A DNA stretch of 8,985 bases from Candidatus Zixiibacteriota bacterium (GTDB lineage Bacteria; Zixibacteria; MSB-5A5; JAUVRN01): the NCBI GenBank assembly GCA_030597645.1, contig JAUVRN010000056.1:1-8985 (forward strand), given 5' to 3'. Both the position numbers and the translations under genes were made by a program. This document shows, in pieces, positions 6,691 through 8,985 of this stretch. Position 1 is the first letter of the stretch; the number at the start of each line of letters is the position of its first letter. A model generated the notes under the pieces. That model worked only from the letters and a program-made list of their open reading frames with translations, was not told the origin of the DNA and searched no databases.

Positions 6691-7012
6691 CCCCCGGCCA
6701 GGATAGACGAGTGCTTTCTGACTGGTCGGCTGCGGGTCCGCGTCCGCCCATCCATCGGCGGTTCTTCGGGGCTAATGATCGTCGTGGCCTGATGGTTGCA
6801 GTCCGGCAGCACCGGGTTCTCCGGTCCGTCGCAGCCGGTGCCTAACAGAACGCGCGAACGGCAGAACGATCTCGTGACATAACGGCGCGATCCGGCCCAT
6901 CGTCGCCGCCCGCGATGTCCCCAGATCAACACTGGCCGCTACGGACACGGTCCAACGATATGCCGGGGGCTGGAGGGGGTGGCATCTCTGCCGATCTAAA
7001 CCCAATAGAGCC
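6691..7012. other. divergent intergenic region without a convincing gene
   Basis: This 322-bp stretch separates the minus-strand FG-GAP/TonB gene from the plus-strand pilus ATPase and should hold both promoters. I see no clear -35/-10 pair for either. It contains an inverted repeat, GCACCGG (6809-6815) with CCGGTGC (6835-6841), and an overlapping alternative hairpin ACCGG-GTTCT-CCGGT (6811-6825). A purine-rich GGAGGGGG (6972-6979) lies too far from the ATG at 7013 to be its ribosome binding site. Short ORFs on both strands lack recognisable motifs. Confidence 0.6.
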
Positions 7013-7516
7013 ATGCCAATAACCGCCAGCAAGAAACGGATCGGCGCGGTACTTCTCGAGCGCGGCGCCATCACGCCGGAGCAACTCGATTACGCGCTCA
7101 AACTACAGGCCGAGAGCGGCCGACGCCTGGGCGAGATCCTGACCTCCGAGCAAATCATTTCGGAAAACGACCTCATCGAGGCCATATCCGTCAAACTCAA
7201 GATCCCGCGCGTCGATCTGAATGATCTGATGATCGATCCGGCGGTTCTGCGCCTGGTGCCCGCAGAGATGGCCCGGCGGCTCCAGGTGCTGCCGGTGACC
7301 AAGATCGCCAACCAGCTCACACTGGCCATGGCCGATCCCTTGGACATCATCGCGGTGGATGAGGTCAAGTACCACACGGGGATGGAAATCACCCGTACCA
7401 TCGCCGCACCGAGCCAGATCGAAGCATCCGTCGGCCGGTTCTACACCGTGCGCGATCGCATGCAGGAGGTGCTCGGTGACTACGAGGCCGAGACCGTTTC
7501 CGATCAGCAGATCTAG
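7013..7516 (+). CDS. pilB: PilB/GspE-family assembly ATPase, N-terminal MshEN-like domain, ended by in-frame TAG
   Basis: The 167 residues match only the N-terminal part of a type IV pilus/type II secretion assembly ATPase (usual length about 560-570). Two tandem motifs of the MshEN type are visible: RIGAVLLERGAITPEQLDYA (residues 9-28) and RLGEILTSEQIISENDLIEA (38-57). This family includes high-affinity cyclic-di-GMP receptors, so ligand control is possible but unproven here. The segment LKIPRVDLNDL and the rest to about 145 continue the T2SSE N-terminal fold. The frame stops at TAG 7514-7516, in the linker before the ATPase core, and homology resumes immediately after it in the same frame. 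I therefore read this as the 5' half of one interrupted gene. ATG 7013 has only a weak AGAG ribosome binding site. The pilB symbol rather than gspE is a choice of convenience. Confidence 0.85.
   Translation: MPITASKKRIGAVLLERGAITPEQLDYALKLQAESGRRLGEILTSEQIISENDLIEAISVKLKIPRVDLNDLMIDPAVLRLVPAEMARRLQVLPVTKIANQLTLAMADPLDIIAVDEVKYHTGMEITRTIAAPSQIEASVGRFYTVRDRMQEVLGDYEAETVSDQQI
7514..7516 (+). other. in-frame amber codon interrupting the pilus ATPase gene
   Basis: The codons around it read ATC TAG CAA. The 50 codons after it (7517-7666) encode a conserved part of the ATPase, including VPVIRLINLILSKAV and ASDVHFEP, without another stop or frameshift. A single base change from GAG, CAG or AAG would restore an ORF of about 570 codons, the normal family length. 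TAG is the terminal stop of ribAB, of the FG-GAP/TonB gene and of this gene itself at 8723, so it is not obviously reassigned. Confidence 0.9.
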
Positions 7517-7666
7517 CAAGCACAGAGAGACGTAGACGAGAATGCGCTGGCCGGCGAGGTCCCGGTTATCCGCCTGATCAACCTCATCCTGTCCAAGGCC
7601 GTAGGCGAGGCGGCATCGGACGTCCACTTCGAGCCGGAACGAAACGCGTTTCACATCCGCTTCCGG

Positions 7667-8725
7667 GTGCACGGCATCATGAAAGAGGCCGCCTCACCAC
7701 CCGGCCACATGGCGTCGGCCATCACGTCGCGTCTGAAGATCATGGCCGACATGGACGTGTCCGAAAAGCGGATTCCCCAGGACGGACGATTTCGTCAGAC
7801 CGTGGGGGGCCACGAGATCGACTTTCGCGCGTCCTCCCTGCCGACCATCAACGGCGAGAAGATCGTCCTGCGCGTTCTGGACCGCCGCAACCTGATCCGG
7901 GGACTGGACCAGGTAGGCATGCCGCCCCACGTCCTGGGCAAATTCGACGAGGAACTGCGCAAACCCGAAGGTCTGATCCTGATCACCGGGCCCACGGGAT
8001 CCGGCAAGACCTCCACGCTGTATGCTGGACTACAGCGCATCAATTCTCCCGAACTCAACGTGGTGACGGTGGAGGACCCTGTCGAGTTCGACATTCCGCT
8101 CATCAACCAGGTGCAGGTACACGAGCGCGCCGGACTCACCTTTGCCCACACACTGCGCGCGCTGATGCGTCAGAATCCCGACATCATCATGGTCGGTGAG
8201 ATCCGCGACACGGAAACAGCCGAGATTGCCCTGCGCAGTGCCCTCACCGGTCACCTGGTGCTTTCCACGCTTCACACCAACGACGCCCCGGGCGCACTGA
8301 CCCGGCTACTCGACATGGGCGTGCCCAACTACATGGTCGCGTCGGCCGTAACGGCCGTGATGGCCCAGCGCCTCGTGCGCACGCTCTGCGGCAAATGTCG
8401 CAAGGAGGCGCCGGTGGACGATGTGGCACGTGTAGCCCTGGGTATTCGTGATGCAGACGGACCGTTCTACACACCTGTGGGATGCCGGCATTGCAATCCG
8501 GACGGACACACGGGGCGCACAGGGCTCTTCGAGCTGATGGTCATGAACCGCAGCCTGCGCCGGCTCGTCATGCAACACGGCACACATGAGGACATGCGCA
8601 AGGCGGCCGCGGACGCGGGGATGGTCGCGCTCAAGGACGAAGGCCTGGCCAAGGCGAAACTGGGGATCACCAGCCTCGCCGAAGTGACCCGCGTGGCCCA
8701 GGACTGGGAAGGCGACGAGGAGTAG
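7667..8725 (+). CDS. pilB: PilB/GspE-family assembly ATPase, catalytic part, downstream of the in-frame TAG
   Basis: This is the hexameric ATPase core that powers pilin or pseudopilin assembly at the inner membrane. GTG 7667 is the first standard start after the amber, but homology begins at 7517. A start here would lose about 50 conserved residues of the N2 domain, so the true coding unit is probably 7013-8725. Numbered in the full frame, motifs are RIPQDGRF (253-260), Walker A GPTGSGKT (326-333), Asp box TVEDPVEF (352-359), Walker B region DIIMVGEIRD (390-399), His box HLVLSTLHTND (414-424), and a zinc tetracysteine CGKC...CRHC (459, 462, 491, 494). All catalytic motifs are intact, which argues against old decay. 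CTG 7547 would keep the whole N2 domain but is a rare start. The stop TAG lies 3 nt before the next gene. Confidence 0.87.
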   Translation: MHGIMKEAASPPGHMASAITSRLKIMADMDVSEKRIPQDGRFRQTVGGHEIDFRASSLPTINGEKIVLRVLDRRNLIRGLDQVGMPPHVLGKFDEELRKPEGLILITGPTGSGKTSTLYAGLQRINSPELNVVTVEDPVEFDIPLINQVQVHERAGLTFAHTLRALMRQNPDIIMVGEIRDTETAEIALRSALTGHLVLSTLHTNDAPGALTRLLDMGVPNYMVASAVTAVMAQRLVRTLCGKCRKEAPVDDVARVALGIRDADGPFYTPVGCRHCNPDGHTGRTGLFELMVMNRSLRRLVMQHGTHEDMRKAAADAGMVALKDEGLAKAKLGITSLAEVTRVAQDWEGDEE

Positions 8726-8728
8726 CGG

Positions 8729-8985
8729 GTGCCTGACATCTTCCAATACAGAGCCCGCGACGCGCACGGAGCCCTGGTAGCCGGTAAGCTGCGCTCGGCC
8801 GATCGCGAGGGCGTGTTCCGCTACCTCGACGATCAGCAGCTCATCCCGGTGGCCGTCGACAAGGCGCGCCCCTCGATCACGGAATCGCTGAACAAGCTTT
8901 TCCACCGCGGTCCCGGCCTTGAAACACGCATTCTCTTTACACGCAAGTTCGCCACGCTGTACGCCTCCGGTATCCCCATCCTGCG
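8729..8985 (+). CDS. pilC: PilC/GspF-family inner-membrane platform protein, N-terminal part, cut by window edge
   Basis: From GTG 8729 about 85 residues are visible before the window ends. The start DIFQYRARDAHGALVAGKL is the typical PilC/GspF opening (F.Y.A.D..G....G), followed by an EGVFRYLDDQQLIPVAV segment. After a variable linker comes LFTRKFATLYASGIPIL, the first T2SSF cytoplasmic domain signature. The protein forms the inner-membrane platform on which the assembly ATPase acts. A strong GAGGAG (8717-8722), inside the last codons of the ATPase gene, sits 6 nt before the GTG, so the two genes are tightly coupled. Both share one reading frame and are separated only by TAG and one codon. 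Whether the system is a type IV pilus or a type II secretion machine cannot be decided from these two genes. Confidence 0.9.
   Translation, partial: MPDIFQYRARDAHGALVAGKLRSADREGVFRYLDDQQLIPVAVDKARPSITESLNKLFHRGPGLETRILFTRKFATLYASGIPIL

Noticed and set aside
6838..6846. GCCTAAC-like sequence resembling an integron attC core
   Set aside because: There is no matching GTTRRRY partner with the right spacing, no integrase and no gene cassette, so it is a chance match.
6672..6932. Short minus-strand ORF (86 codons, GTG start) ending just inside the FG-GAP/TonB gene
   Set aside because: The overlap could suggest coupling, and the middle part has plausible codon use. However, the N-terminus is Arg-rich without a signal, the cysteine lacks a proper lipobox, and no family motif is visible.
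7514..8725. Global reassignment of TAG to an amino acid to explain the interrupted ATPase
   Set aside because: TAG ends ribAB, the FG-GAP/TonB gene and the ATPase itself at the expected protein lengths; reading it through would extend the FG-GAP/TonB protein into the riboswitch and fuse the ATPase to the platform protein.

Overview
The window is GC-rich, densely coding bacterial DNA with short or overlapping gene junctions. It looks like ordinary chromosome rather than a mobile element: I see no transposase, integrase, CRISPR array, tRNA or rRNA. Three things point loosely to the FCB superphylum or a neighbouring candidate phylum: a DUF2723-type membrane protein, a secreted FG-GAP/TonB C-terminal protein, and a promoter -10 region reading TATATTTG, which also fits the Bacteroidota -7 consensus. 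No marker gene here settles the phylum, so this placement is weak.

Positions 1-4300 (minus strand) hold a riboflavin biosynthesis operon. Its order in the direction of transcription is promoter, FMN riboswitch, ribD, ribE, ribAB, ribH, nusB, and the start of a DUF2723 membrane protein cut by the window edge. The enzymes form a complete route from GTP and ribulose 5-phosphate to riboflavin, apart from the dephosphorylation step that usually has no dedicated gene. All junctions overlap or lie within 2 nt, so the six genes are probably one translationally coupled transcript. The leader carries an FMN aptamer, a candidate antiterminator and a terminator-like hairpin whose U-tract touches the ribD start codon.

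Positions 4393-6690 (minus strand) encode a 765-residue exported protein with an unusual layout: signal peptide, seven FG-GAP repeats that would close one beta-propeller, then two TonB C-terminal domains joined by an Ala/Asp/Ser-rich linker. I do not know a named family with this architecture.

Positions 6691-7012 are a divergent intergenic region with no convincing gene. From 7013 onward (plus strand) is a type IV pilus/type II secretion assembly locus: a PilB/GspE-family ATPase followed closely by the start of a PilC/GspF-family platform protein, cut by the right edge. The ATPase reading frame is interrupted by one in-frame amber codon at 7514-7516, exactly between its MshEN-like N-terminal domain and its ATPase core. 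Homology continues in the same frame with no other damage. TAG is also the terminal stop of ribAB, the FG-GAP/TonB gene and the ATPase itself, so global TAG recoding is unlikely. The amber is a local nonsense mutation, a sequence error, a true split gene or site-specific readthrough.
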